DNA of 64,000 nucleotides, taken from Calendula officinalis. Lineage: Eukaryota > Streptophyta > Magnoliopsida > Asterales > Asteraceae. Positions 11,461 through 23,177 of the stretch are shown here, in pieces. Within the stretch, counting starts at the first letter, position 1; each line of letters opens with the position of its first letter. The stretch covers positions 1,803,001 to 1,867,000 of the forward strand of contig OY970824.1 of assembly GCA_963853835.1 (NCBI GenBank), given 5' to 3'. The position numbers were made by a program, and so were the translations under genes. The notes below the pieces were generated by a model. That model saw only the letters and a program-made list of their open reading frames with translations, was not told the DNA's origin and ran no database searches.

Positions 11461-13709
11461 ATGAGCTCTCTCGATACCTACGATTTTGAGAACGGAGACA
11501 TTTTGAAGCCGATTCAGGCCATTAAACCGGAAAAATCAACTCTCCGGATTTTGAAAATGTTTATAGCAAATGTTCGTGAAGTTTTGTTCGGAAACAAACT
11601 CTCCGTGCTTCTTCCGTTGATTCCATTGGCTATTGTAGCGTAATTTTACGATTTCGGCAGCGTAAGTTGTTTAATGTACTACTGTTAACGAGTATTGTAC
11701 TATTGTATCATAATTTCACCTGAATCTGATAATTTTTTTTGTTAATTGTAGCCATGGATTTTTGCTCTGAGCTTAGTTGGACTCGCTCCACTTGCAGAAC
11801 GCGTGAGTTTTCTCACTGAGTAAGTGCTATAAAATTAGTACGGAGTATTAATTATGAAATATTTGAACTGGTTACTGAATTACTGTGTATATAAGCTATT
11901 AACATTAACATTTGTTCTTTTTTTTTTTCTTCAAATTTGTGCAAACTCAAAAGACAAATTGCATACTTCACTGGTCCTACAGGTACAGTTCTTAAATCAG
12001 TTCTATTGCTTTACTCCATATGATTATTTCGATTATTTTCGCATTATCATCCAAATTTACATCTTAATTGAACAATAATGGTAACCTAGAGAACTTTATA
12101 CAATCAGATATATTACAAATTTCATGAGAAATTCAAATATGAATTGATTGAATGGCAGTGGGAGGGCTCCTTAATGCAACATGTGGTAATGCAACAGAGT
12201 TAATAATAGCATTATTTGCTCTCCATCAAAGGAAAATTCACGTGCTTAAATGGCTGCCACCTCAGCAAAAAATCTAAAAAAGGAACTTAATTTTGATTTT
12301 TGTTTTATAATTTACAGAAACAAGTGGATGCAAACTCGTTGTTATTATTATTAGGGTTACTCTGCCAGATTCTGCCATTGATGTTTAAATATGGTGGTAT
12401 GGAGGTGTCTAAATTAGCTTCTAGTTCAGTTCTTGAGATATCTAGAGCAAGCAGCATTGTGATGCTTATTGCATATTTTGCATACCTATTCTTTCAGTTG
12501 AAAACTCATACTCAAGTTTTTGAGCTACAAGAGGTTGGTCATATTTTTGATTTATTATTTTGACTGCTAAAAGTTAAATGATTTGATGTTAATAAAATAA
12601 GTTAGTTTAATAATATGAATTTATTAGGAGGAATTGGAAGGCAAGAATGAGGAGATTAGAGAAGAAAAGGAAGTGATAGGATTTTGGAGTGCATTTGTAT
12701 GGTTGGTTGTACTGACAGTGATTATTGCCATTTTGTCTGAGTATGTTGTGGACACAATTCAGGTATGTGCATTGTTAGCTTGTACTGTACAAGTCAGCAT
12801 TATGCATATGATTATATTTTGTGAATTAGGTTGCATCAGATACTTGGGGAATTTCTGTGAGTTTTATTAGCATAATTTTGCTGCCTATTGTGGGAAATGC
12901 AGCAGAACATGCTGGCTCAATCATATTTGCCTGCAAAAACAAACTGGTCAGTTGTACAGTACAACTCCTTAATGCTATCTAGAATGTCTTAAATCTCATA
13001 AACTGCTAAATCATTTTATTCTAAAAAATTATATTATTATTATTTAAATAATATAACCTTTGTAAGCATACTTGATACAATTATTAGTGGTTTACAAGTT
13101 GTGTTGTGAATGGTGCAGGACATATCTTTAGGTGTAGCCATGGGGTCTGCAACACAAATATCGATGTTTTTGGTACAACAAACTAATCATAAGGTACAAG
13201 TCACCAATGCACTTACCAATATTTTGGTTTGGTGATTACAGGTTCCTTTGTGTGTTATTGTTGGTTGGATTATGGGAATTCCAATGAGTCTGGATTTTGG
13301 ACTTCTTGAAACTGGTTGTCTTGCTTTCTCAATTCTCCTTACAGCCCTAACTTTACAGGTTTTCTATATGTATTTACATTTTCTACCAAATCGCGGCTTT
13401 ATCAAATTTTTATTTAAAAAAATAAAATTAATAAAGAAATGGTTATATGCAGGATGGAAGTTCACACTACTTGAAAGGACTGATACTAGGGCTTGCCTAT
13501 ATGGTAATTGGAACATGTTTCTTTGTTCAATATGGTCCCTCAAGTAAGTGTCACATTTTCTTAAAATCATAAACTGAAAAATTCATATAACATTTTTCTT
13601 AATTGATATCATTTTAACACTAATTCAAAATTTATGCACAGACCAATCAAATGTCAATGACTTGAGCATTCAACTGTCTTCTCAGATATTCGGTATTTCA
13701 TCCACTTAA
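11461..13709 (+). pseudogene. CAX: CAX1/3-type vacuolar Ca2+/H+ exchanger, broken
   Basis: CAX proteins move Ca2+ into the vacuole in exchange for protons. Recognisable exons: 11461-11661, 11752-11819, 11954-11982, 12159 to about 12236, 12318-12533, 12628-12762, 12830-12946, 13119-13172, 13242-13358, 13453-13543 and 13642-13709. Both conserved repeat motifs are visible, GLLNATCGNATE and LLPIVGNAAEHAG, followed by LDISLGVAMGSATQIS. Two lesions break the gene. An in-frame TAA at 11641-11643 stands where the family continues into the PWIFALSL segment. Also, about 34 residues expected after KIHVLKW (the SLLGS-containing membrane segment) are missing; the 80 bp between exons 4 and 5 cannot hold them. 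Other splice sites and phases agree. The similarity is to the CAX1/CAX3 group rather than CAX2. Confidence 0.88.
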
Positions 13710-14915
13710 AGGTATTTTACTTTATGTTAGAATGAAAATGAGGCTTTAGGCTCTTCAAAAATATGGTTTTCTAAAGACCATTTTAGGAGTTTTTGTTTTT
13801 CTCACTTAGCATCCAATTTCTAGAATTAAATGGTCGAAAAGTTTTTTTTTTTGGTTCATGTAAAGCTTCTCTTTTACTATAAGAAGTGGATAAAGGATTA
13901 AATGAGAACTTTTTTTTTTTTTTGTAAGTGTTAGTCGTTATGGTTTTAGGAAATTTATTTGTATCGTGTGGCTTTTGTATCAGGTGAGTTAACATCCATA
14001 TTATTTATTAATAAGTGACACATAATTTTTCGTCATTATACATGTATATTATGAATTTAAAACTTCCTAGACACATAATTCTTACAAAACCAAGTGATTT
14101 ACATTAAATTTAGTGGTTAAGTAGGCAAGGTTGACATTATAGTATAAAACGATATTAAAATTCAAACGGTACAAAATGATGAAAATACAGGATATAATTA
14201 TTGGTAGGTTCTCAAAAACAAAATTACCCGACAAACGTAATAGGTCGCGAAAGGGACGGTTTAACCAATTGGGCCGGGTCAGAGTCAATTCAAATATAAA
14301 ATACCTAACAAACATAATAAACTATTTAGGGATTGCTTTCTCCTTGATGAGAACTTCATAATAATATATTAATATATCATCCGTCTAAAATAGAGCTAAT
14401 ACGAAAGTTACTTTTGCCTATTTCAGTAAGAAATGAAGATAATTTCTCTGTTCCAATTGTAAACAACGAGTCCTGTGAAGTCCGCGCGTTGCTGCGGGTA
14501 TATTTTACTAACATTTTTTGTACATGATTTATGAATACATTACTTTTGCATTCATTTACGAACTTTTCTAATACAAAATATAGATTATATTGGTTGTAAG
14601 TTTTAATAAGGCAACGCAGATTTTAACATGTCTAAATTTTAAACGACTACTGTCATGAAAATATTTATATTACAATATTTAAGAGAGATAAAAACAATAT
14701 ATAAATTTGTAATGTATATATATTTGTCTTTCAAATGTATACAACATTTATTTATTTAAAAGTTCTAAAAAAATCAAAATATTTAACAAAACCAAAATAA
14801 TTTCTTCTTCAACAAAATTTTCCGAAGGAGTCTGGGTTGCAAACTAACAATCCACCATAATCACTTTGTGTTTAAATTCCCCACCATGTGTTTATCTATT
14901 GACCAAGCATAGCAA

Positions 14916-14946
<31 letters not shown>

Positions 14947-15253
14947 GTATCTTGTTATAAAAAATATGTCATTAGTGGGTGTTGAACCTAGGTGGGTGGT
15001 GGAAAGGCCATGTGCCTTAGCCAAGCCTACTATCAAGTAATTAGTTACAAAAACTGAATAATACAACAAATATATAAATTATTTATCCTAACTAACCAAT
15101 CACAATCAAATGAATAGTATTTTGGTATGACAATTGTATAATAGGAGTAATTATTAGATCACTCACTTTATTGTCAATGTTGCTTAAGTTAAAATAGAGC
15201 TAATACGAAAGTACTTGAAGAATTTTTAAGATAGTTTGTAAAAACAAAATAAT
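13710..15253. other. AT-rich intergenic DNA between CAX and DUF247 loci
   Basis: No gene is seen. A 24-base phrase starting TAAAATAGAGCTAATACGAA occurs near 14387 and again near 15189. A GC-rich hairpin (CCGCGCGTTGCTGCGG) near 14483 resembles a Helitron 3' hairpin, but no clear CTRR-T terminus follows. A (TAA)n microsatellite spans about 14916-14946. Confidence 0.4.
14916..14946. repeat. (TAA)n microsatellite
   Basis: About ten perfect TAA units in a row. It is a simple sequence repeat. Confidence 0.9.
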
Positions 15254-15353
15254 TACATGATAGTGCAACTCCAAAAATTTAGGTTCATGTATCTTTACAT
15301 AGTTCACTAGAAATGAAGATAGCTGATCTACTTCAACTAAAGATAAAATAAAA
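15254..15353. repeat. Inverted repeat, left arm (partner 18441-18540)
   Basis: This roughly 100 bp segment begins ACATGATAGTGCAACTCCAA and recurs in inverted orientation at 18441-18540. The two arms bracket the DUF247 locus. No target duplications were identified, so they may simply be two opposed copies of one dispersed repeat. Confidence 0.6.
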
Positions 15354-15391
15354 ATTTTCACTAAATAACAGTTTTTTATAAGTTCAACTTT

Positions 15392-15541
15392 TCACAAGAC
15401 TTGGCAATATAAAACGAATATTTTAATGCTAAGTCTTCCTAAAAGTTGAATGAATTATTTTGTTAGTTGTTCTCACAAGACTTGGTAATATAAAACGAAT
15501 ATTTTAATGATGAAGAGTCTTCTTAAAAGTTGAACGAATTA
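15392..15541. repeat. Two-copy tandem repeat, about 75 bp
   Basis: Copies at about 15392-15457 and 15473-15541 share TCACAAGACTTGG, AATATAAAACGAATATTTTA and AAAAGTTGAA in the same order. A few substitutions and a short insertion separate them. Confidence 0.75.
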
Positions 15542-16012
15542 CTAGCAACTGTAAGCCGAATCTTAGTTGGATTTATTATATCCCATTACGTATTTGTATT
15601 AGTGAATGAGTAAAATAATTAGTGAAGTTGGATTTATTAACGACAGACGATAGTCCTTTAAAGAGTAATTACATGCATAAAAAGTCTGTACTTTTATTAG
15701 TGTTTGAGTAATTCCTAAATGTAAAGTTTAATTATTGTTTGATGTACAAATTTATAATATATGCATGTCTTAACATCATAATGACGGTAGTTATTATTTT
15801 CCTTTTTTTAATGATAACTAGCTAGCTTTTCTTTGTTATACGAGTTGCCTCGAACATGAAATTATATTTTTGTGTGAGTGAAATAATCAGTGAAAATTAT
15901 CAATTGTTATGGAACTAATTTACTGCATAAAGCACACACATCAAACGATACATACGTAGAAATATAAAATCACAAAGATTTATAATACAAACTCATGGTA
16001 AGAAATATAGAA

Positions 16013-17314
16013 TCACAAATTAAATCGGTGATTTGGAAGACTACGAATAGAGCAGTAGGTCTGAATCATGGTAAAAATGACGAGGATTAATGCAGAAGCT
16101 GATGCTATATAACTCCATGCACTATTGAAATACGTACGTGTGATAAACCCTAATCGGCTCTCGTAATACCTACCGATTTGTTGCCACTGTCGATTGTACG
16201 AAAATTTATCACCAACGTTAACTCTATTGCATATTATATGGACCAAATTAAAATCATAATGACGGCCGCTTAGATCATATATAATGATATTTGATTCTTT
16301 CAACTTCAAAAGGTCTTCTTGTGTATCGATTAACATCATCAAAGCGACAACGTATTGTGTAACATAATCACCAACTACCGGAAAACACTGCTCATATGCA
16401 ATCAAGTTGTAAATAATCAGATTGGTTGATTCGTTTATACTAAGTGTAGGCATGTATAAAGTCGGTTTACCCCACGATTATTCGAATCTCATTGCTAATT
16501 TCTCTTTGTTATCATGATTAGGCTTGAAAGTAACCCCGGATTTGACGAGTTCTACAACCGAATAAGATGTTGGAAAGACCATTGCAGGTTTCGACTTGCT
16601 AGCAAATGAATTGTAGTAACATTTGTGTAAAATGTCAAGAATATGAAGATCATCGTTTGTATCCGAGCCACCATCGGCACAAACATTATCCGATCCTAAC
16701 CCTATATGACCGACATAATCTAGAAGTGTAACGATGAGTTTATGAAGAGTATATGTCCTGTCAAACTTCATGATAGTGCACCCGAAGATGTCGTTAAGAA
16801 CAAATAAAGGGATTTGGTTTTCGAATAGCATAAGGTCATAAGCTATATAACCGCTCCCTAACGTCTCTCGTGGCCTCACAATGTTAGGATTTGTTATCCT
16901 ATAAAGATATTCAAGTATAAAACAAGCATCCAAAACCATCATTTTTGCCACATTATCGTCAGTATGGCTATTCAGCTTATCAGACCGAGCATAACATGCT
17001 CTAATCTTGTCTACATAATCTCCCACCTTTTGCACACATGTTTTGAGTGTGTCTTCGGGCGGGGATTTTAAACGATTAAAAAGTTTATTTAGATAAATAT
17101 TTTTTTGGGCTTCCATAATTTTCAGATTTTCATCTCCTCTATGTAACGGTCCGATAGAGACCACTTGAGGTTTGAAAAAATCCGGGCTGAGATCTCGGTA
17201 CACCCTAGGAGTCATATAAATCAACGGGCCGAGTTCATTGTTATGAGTCATGAGCTCACTTTCTTCATAACCAACAAGAATTTCAATGGTTTCGTTAGAA
17301 TTAACATTTGCCAT
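16013..17314 (-). pseudogene. DUF247/UPF0481 family gene with one in-frame stop
   Basis: Read from 17314 down to 16013 this is one intronless frame of 433 codons. It is interrupted by a single TAA at 16478-16480, after KLAMRFE; the frame then resumes as SWGKPTLYMPTLSINEST. DUF247 features are present: the N-terminal PRVYRDLSPDFFKPQVVSIG and GPLHRG block, MMVLDACFILEYL, the LENQIPLFVL-like FENQIPLFVLNDIFG, STNLIIYNLIAYEQC, and a C-terminal hydrophobic segment (ASASALILVIFTMIQ) that anchors these proteins in the membrane. A CAA-to-TAA change would explain the stop. The length matches intact family members, so the lesion looks recent. The biochemical role is unknown; some grass relatives act in self-incompatibility. 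Confidence 0.88.
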
Positions 17315-18440
17315 TGGAAAATATAAGCTTAATTATTTTCTCCTGTTCGAAAAAAGTTTAAATAGTGATCGAGAGACTATATTGAAAATTAGTAAAAAAA
17401 AAGTCACATAAAAATGAATAATGTTGTGTTTACCTTGTATCTAAGCCGCTTTAATTTCTTGGGTGGAAATGGATTTATGTTCCTTTAAATAGAATGAAAC
17501 AAATAAACGGTTGGAATTTGGAAATGAGTTAAAACATGATACTCACTTCCTCGACAATATATAGTGCTAAGAATATCTTCAGACTTCAGACATAAAAGTA
17601 TTATAGAGATGCACGACATATATAGATAGTTTTAAGAATATATTTATTTCAACTACAATTTTCACGGAGGTCGTATGGTTTTGGCTTTGTTAGTTGATTA
17701 TATAGAAAGTCAACTTAGAAAAGTATAATTAATTAACTGGAATTTTGACTGAGTTTTTCTAAGTAAAACTTGTAGAGCCTATCTTTGTTGAAAAAGATTG
17801 ATTCATAAATTGAAACTTCAAACATTCACATCATTAACTAATTAAATGTATGTTGGAGCTTTGGTGGTTGATTTTAGTATAGACAGAGTTTCCAACATCA
17901 GTTGTAATGTATCACAAAAACACAAAATTTAAAGAGTAATACTAAGAGTGAGTATTAGCTAATGGATTGTTTTTTTTTTTTTTTTTCATAATAGTTGAAT
18001 TAGTAAGTGTTTTTTTTTTATAATATTGTCTCAATTTTGAATACAAGTGTTTTTAATTTAATCCCAACAAATGGTTTCAGAGCTTGGTTTAAGCTCCGGG
18101 CAGTCTCTAAACAAACCTCTATTTTTTAGTAAAGAAAAATCTGTCTTGGAACTGATTTCTGGACACACAGCTGTAATGGTCTCGTTTCAAGAATTCCGAA
18201 AATATATTTTTCGGAATTTTTTGACCACTATAAGGCTTAGAAAATTTGGTCAAAGTTCTCTCTCTTTGGTCAAACATGCCGGAATCATCGACGGGAACGG
18301 GATAAACAGTACGCCGGAGAAGAACGAAGGAGAAGAAGGTTACCAGTGACCAGATTTTCAGAAAATTGCAGTTTAGCCCTGAGGTTCTAGAAAATTGCCT
18401 TTTAGCCCTTAAACTTCTAAAAACCTGTTATTAGTAAAAA
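17315..18440. other. Intergenic DNA; possible copia leader remnant
   Basis: Upstream of the DUF247 gene. At 18072-18100 the sequence ATGGTTTCAGAGCTTGG resembles the TGGTATCAGAGC primer-binding site (initiator tRNA-Met) of Ty1/copia retrotransposons, followed by non-coding sequence. No LTR, gag or pol was seen, so this is at best a leader remnant. The 92-codon frame from 18071 has no recognised similarity. Confidence 0.3.
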
Positions 18441-18540
18441 ATATTTTATCTTTTAGTTGAAGTAGAGCTCATTTCTAGTGAACTATGTAAAGATACCTGC
18501 CCCACATGAACCTAAATTTTTAGAGTTGCACTATCATGTG
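18441..18540. repeat. Inverted repeat, right arm (partner 15254-15353)
   Basis: This is the reverse complement of 15254-15353 with scattered mismatches and a short insertion after AAAGATACC. It lies 1.1 kb upstream of the DUF247 start. Confidence 0.6.
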
Positions 18541-19118
18541 AATTTCAGACACTCTTATCGCTAGATTATTACCATATGATTCAAACAAACAAAACACTAA
18601 ATCACGAGATTTCATATATCAAAAACACTTCATACGTGAATCGCTTGTTTTAAGGCAATTTTTTCAACCTATTTGTTAGTGAGCAACTCATATATTGTTA
18701 AGCTACAAACTCTTTAATATATAGTATTATCTAAGATACACAATACAATTTGAGTTTAAACAAGCCATTTTCTTATCAACTTTAAGTTTTAATACAATAA
18801 CAAGGTCAAAACATATAACAAACCCAACTCGAGTCTATAAGAAAACCAAGTTGGCAATTATCTAGTTCCATAAACCCTATGTGCACAAGTCAATATTCTC
18901 CTATTTGAACTCGATTTGACCTTGCTTTCTAAAGAAAACAGCTAATTTTATAGGACGGTAATTATAAGCAGAAGCTAGTAACAGAAGACAATAATAACAG
19001 CAAAATGTACTATACTCCCCCTACCGTTTAACTATTTACAATAGCTACAGATGACATTATGTCAATCCCAAAATAAGTAAAACGATACTACAACACTTAT
19101 ATAAAAAACATTTAGCTT
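18541..19118. other. Intergenic DNA, 3' flank of the DDB2 locus
   Basis: AT-rich sequence with no recognised gene or bounded element. The part nearest 19118 probably includes the 3' untranslated region of the DDB2-like gene. Confidence 0.35.
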
Positions 19119-22100
19119 TTATAAGATTTTTTTGTTCTTCTTGCTGCTGCTGCTACTTGGAGTAGTTGTTATTATATTTGCTTTTTTGAACTTCAAATTC
19201 TTACCTTTTTTGCATTTTTTTAAATCATCATCATCAGAATTATCATCACTTTCATCTCCAATTTTTTTGTTACTTTTCCTGCAGATAATCATCTTTCTTT
19301 CTTCCTTTTCTTGCCCCATTTCAGATCTCTCCTTCGGTCTCCAAATGAATAGTGACCTAAATGACCAATACACAAGTCTTTTAGGGTGCGTTTGGCTTGC
19401 CATAATCCATCATAATTAGATTTTAATTCCAATACCAAGGGATGTTTGGATAACTTTTTCTTAGTAATTCAATTATATGTAATTGAGAAATTACATCATT
19501 GATTGTAATTGAAATTACTTAGCAATTGGTATGAATTCAATCACATAATTTTAGTGATATTTTGTATGTTTCGGACTTTAATATTGTTCAAATATATTAT
19601 AAAAAAAATTTAAAAATTTAAAAAATAAAAAAGTTAGAAAATTTTAAAATTTTTAAAAAATTAAAAATAAAAAAAGGAATAAGTATGGATTTAAATTCCA
19701 GCTATAAATTTTGTAGCCAAACGCGCAACAGAATTCAATTACAACGGAACTCAATGCATTCAAAATTAAATTCCTTAAGAATTAAATTCCATTCCTTAGC
19801 ATTTAGACAATACCATTCTAATTATCTGATTGTTTCAGGGTCAAATAATTAGTTTTTAATAATAAGTTGCACAATAAAAAAGATTAACCTAACCAGGGTT
19901 AAAGAGTGATATTTTAAAAGACCAAACCTTGAACTACCAGAGGCCAAAACATCATCACGTGGATGCAACTTGTTGACAGGACTAATTGTGGTTATGTTCG
20001 GGTCCATGACCTCAGCAACAAGTTGACCCGTACTAACATCTATAAAATCAATCGGATGCAAAGCAGCCCCATTATAATTTTCACTTATATAACGCCCAAT
20101 TACCACAAGGGATTCACTTGGATCCTGCATAAAAACCCATATTTTAGCAAGGGTCAAAAGTCAACGGGTCAAACTTGCAACTCAAGAAAGAAATCTGAAC
20201 ATCACCTTTGGGTCCCACTCAGCCCGAAATGGGGTCAAATGGCGATTAAAATCATGACTATGAACGATTTCTCGACTCGGGGTTTCCAAATCACCAAAAA
20301 TGGAGTCCCAAACACGAATTCGGTTATCAATTGAAGTAGTGACTATTTTGGTTCCACTTAAAGGAGAAAAATAAGCAGAGTTGACCACCCGTTTATGTGG
20401 AAGCTCATGAAGACAAGAACCATCTTCTAATCACCGAATATCCCATATACGAGCCTGAAATACATAATCATATATTACATTACTAGTTTAATATAGAAAT
20501 AGACATATATATCTATATATGTGTGTGTCTGTTTCAGAAAGTCAACCCGCATTCAAGAAAATAAAAATGAGGAAAAAAGGTTAAAATTTTTACAAAGTGA
20601 TCATTTCCACAACTCAGAAGAAGATCCGGTTGAAGAGGGTTGCAGTGCAGTCCCACAACTTTAGTTCCTTTCTTATGGATTAAAATGGAATCTCCCTTTT
20701 TAGTATTCGATCGTACATCCACCCTATACGAAATATTAATGTACATGGATTAAAAAATGGGTTTAATTACCAAAATGACCCTTTAAAAAATGGGTTAAGA
20801 ATGGGATACATTATACGTACAAGTGTAAGGATCCAAAACTATCTGCAACGAGTACAAGACCTTTTTCTGCATTCAACTACATACCATACAGCATTCTCCA
20901 ACTGTTACGTCCCTATATACGGTATACCATCAAATCAAATATCAGATATTAATGAATTAATATTTTTTTATAAAATCATGAAAAAAGTACCTGCCAACCG
21001 TTGGGATTGAGGTCCATTAATGATGTTGAGAAACCAGTCTCCAAATCAGTTGAACTGACTGTTCCATCTGATGATGCTGTGTAAACTGTTCCATCATTTG
21101 CTGGACTAAATCTGCATAATAATCATAAATATTATTATTTATATACAGACGGATTGTAGAAATAATCACATGTTTGAGTATTCGACAAAAAATGATTATT
21201 CAAGAAAATGATTCATTTAAATGACTAATTATGATATTTTTATGGAGAAAATAGAAACATTAACTTACTTCATATTGTTGAGTAGGCAGTTATGTATGTT
21301 CCCGTATACAGTTTTCTCATACACCTTGCCAAAATCCCAAACTCCTAATTGTCCTTTCTTTAATATTAAAAAAAAACTAACAAATAAGAATAAAAACAAA
21401 AAATATAAACTAACTTCAGCTTTAAAAAAAGTTAACCTTATCGCCTGATAAGAGAATGTTGTTATTAGTTGGATGGAATTCCAAACAAGTAACTCGTCTA
21501 CTATGATATCTGATGACTGCACAATTCACTTCATCTGGGATCACAAATGCTGGCTTTATCTATTGTGCACCATTTACCAAACATAAACAAATTGAAAGAA
21601 ACAACATATGAAAAAGTGAACCAAAACCACTTTTATACAGAAATTAAGAATAACCACAAGCTTACAGAAGGAACTCGGTTACGCATTTGGCGTTCGAATA
21701 CATAATCTAAAGAGTTATTGGTTCGTTTACGAGATGCTGGAATAACCCCAAACTCCATAGCGGCTCGGTGAGGACAATTAACAGTTGTGTGACCTTCAAT
21801 ATTCGTTATAACTTATGAAATCAGATTCAATTTCATAATATAATTCCAAATTTTTGGATAATCAAGTATAATACCAGGCATTTTGCAAAGGAAACATGGT
21901 TTCATAGGGCAATCAATGTAATTAGCTCCTTGAAAACCAGCTTGATGACCAGTTTTCTTACAAACCTATATAAACACACATCATACGAATACTTCACTAC
22001 GAAAAAATCACAAATTATTATAACATACAAAACCCTAAGTTTGTAAATATTTATAGAATGAAATTGAAATATTTAGGGTTTTTCTTTCTTACCTTACAGA

Positions 22101-22326
22101 CTTTCTTAAGACTAATTGTAATAGGCGATTTCCCTTTCTTATCGGCTGCAGATGAAGGTTTAGGCTCAACGACGTCGTCTTCTACTTCCTCTTCTGCTTC
22201 CGAATCATCAGAATCAACGACGTCGTTTTCTACCTCTTCTTCTTCGTCGTCGGAACTTTCCTCGGTGTCAGTGTCCCTCTCAATAACTACCTCCGGGAAC
22301 GACGCTCGTCTTGCTCGGACCGCCAT
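19119..22326 (-). pseudogene. DDB2: DDB2-like WD40 gene, eleven exons, two in-frame stops
   Basis: DDB2 is the DNA-lesion receptor of the CUL4-DDB1 ubiquitin ligase in nucleotide excision repair. Exons in gene order: 22326-22093, 21965-21875, 21793-21666, 21559-21437, 21357-21269, 21111-20991, 20912-20821, 20723-20594, 20454-20206, 20124-19928, 19356-19119. All borders are GT-AG and phases fit. Features include an acidic N-terminus, a CCHC knuckle region (CPMKPCFLCKMPGH then CPHRAAMEFGVIPASRK), VIRYHSRRVTCLEFHPTN, WD repeats such as LLSGDKKGQLGVWDFGK and LLSCGNDHF/ARIWDIR, and a lysine-rich tail. Two codons break it: TAG at 20877-20879 (after MLYGM) and TGA at 20431-20433 (after ARIWDIR). Skipping the 92 bp exon holding the TAG would shift the frame. 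The otherwise perfect structure suggests recent loss, or sequence error. Confidence 0.88.
19386..19850. mobile_element. Tourist-like MITE sequence in the last DDB2 intron
   Basis: GGGTGCGTTTGGCTTGCC near 19384 and the opposed AGCCAAACGCGCAAC near 19718 are inverted and typical of PIF/Harbinger ends. A second GGGATGTTTGGATAAC end lies inside, suggesting nesting. The exact right boundary and target duplication are unclear. Confidence 0.45.
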
Positions 22327-22763
22327 TTTTAACGTTCCGGTAGATAGATACAGTGTTTATACGTATATATATATCTATATGAATGTGTGTGAGTTAGTGT
22401 GTGTGGTGCAGTTGGGTGAAAATGAAATTGAAGCGGGAGAGAAACGGAAGAGAGAGGGTATGCGAACCGACCATGGAAAAAGATATTACACTAATACCCC
22501 TGTAGCTAGGTGGTTGGGTTTCAAAAGTAAGGGTAATTTTGACATTTGAGTTGTTAAGAACTGGCGGGAGATGACGTGGTCAGTTATCGGCCATTCTTCT
22601 GGCGGCAGTTCCGACATGAGTTTCCGGTGCCCTTTTCCTAGATGATAATGGGCTTAAAAACGGACTAATGGGTATCCAAATCCCGTCAACAATGCGGGCC
22701 CAAATTTATCGATTCTATTGGAAATTTGGAATGTAGAAAAAGTTATTAGTTTTGTGTGTGGGT
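22327..22763. other. 5' flank of the DDB2-like gene
   Basis: This short region holds the likely promoter and 5' leader. A (TA)n-like tract (ACGTATATATATATCTATA) lies about 40 bp upstream of the start codon. No other gene is seen; the plus-strand open frame at 22058-22549 is mostly antisense to DDB2 exon 1. Confidence 0.4.
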
Positions 22764-22771
22764 AGCAATTT

Positions 22772-23169
22772 AGAGGTGGGAACAAAATCAATTCAAGATC
22801 CAGGCTTTGAAATTGGATTGAAACCGGATGAAAGATCACCGGATTGATTAGGATGCGGATCCACCAATTTAGGATCTGTTCAAGGGTATGTCGAGTAAAT
22901 CGGTTTTGGATCTGGTGTTTTATTGTAGTCGTTGGATCCGGTTTTCGATTATGACTGTTAAAGGAGTCGTTGAGTTCGAATATATGACTTTGTTTGGCCT
23001 TTTGCCACCCCAAGCCGGTTACGATCCGAACCGGTTACAATTCGATCCAGTTCCGTTCCTGTCGATTTCTAGGTATTCCATCGGATTCGTTTTGACCCAA
23101 TCCGGGTTTGACCATCGTTGACCGGATCCGATCCAGTTTTGAATCTTAAAATCTGATTTGTGCACGCCT
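22772..23169. mobile_element. hAT-like non-autonomous element (CCGG-rich)
   Basis: The element is 398 bp with a perfect 8 bp target duplication AGCAATTT at 22764-22771 and 23170-23177. The right end GTGCACGCCT matches the GTGCA-type termini of the elements at 2551 and 29932; the left end AGAGGTGGGAAC has drifted. The interior is rich in GGATCCGG, GAACCGG and similar words. Open frames across it are not genes. Confidence 0.68.
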
Positions 23170-23177
23170 AGCAATTT

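Noticed and set aside
14481..14512. A third Helitron 3' end at the CCGCGCGTTGCTGCGG hairpin
   Set aside because: The hairpin is followed by CTAAC rather than CTRR-T in a convincing position, and no 5' end was found.
18071..18349. A 92-codon frame as a real gene
   Set aside because: It has no recognised similarity, starts at a sequence like a retrotransposon primer-binding site, and shows no conserved block.
22058..22549. A 163-codon plus-strand frame, Ser/Thr-rich
   Set aside because: It is the antisense of the acidic DDB2 first exon and its leader; composition mirrors the Glu/Asp run of the real gene.
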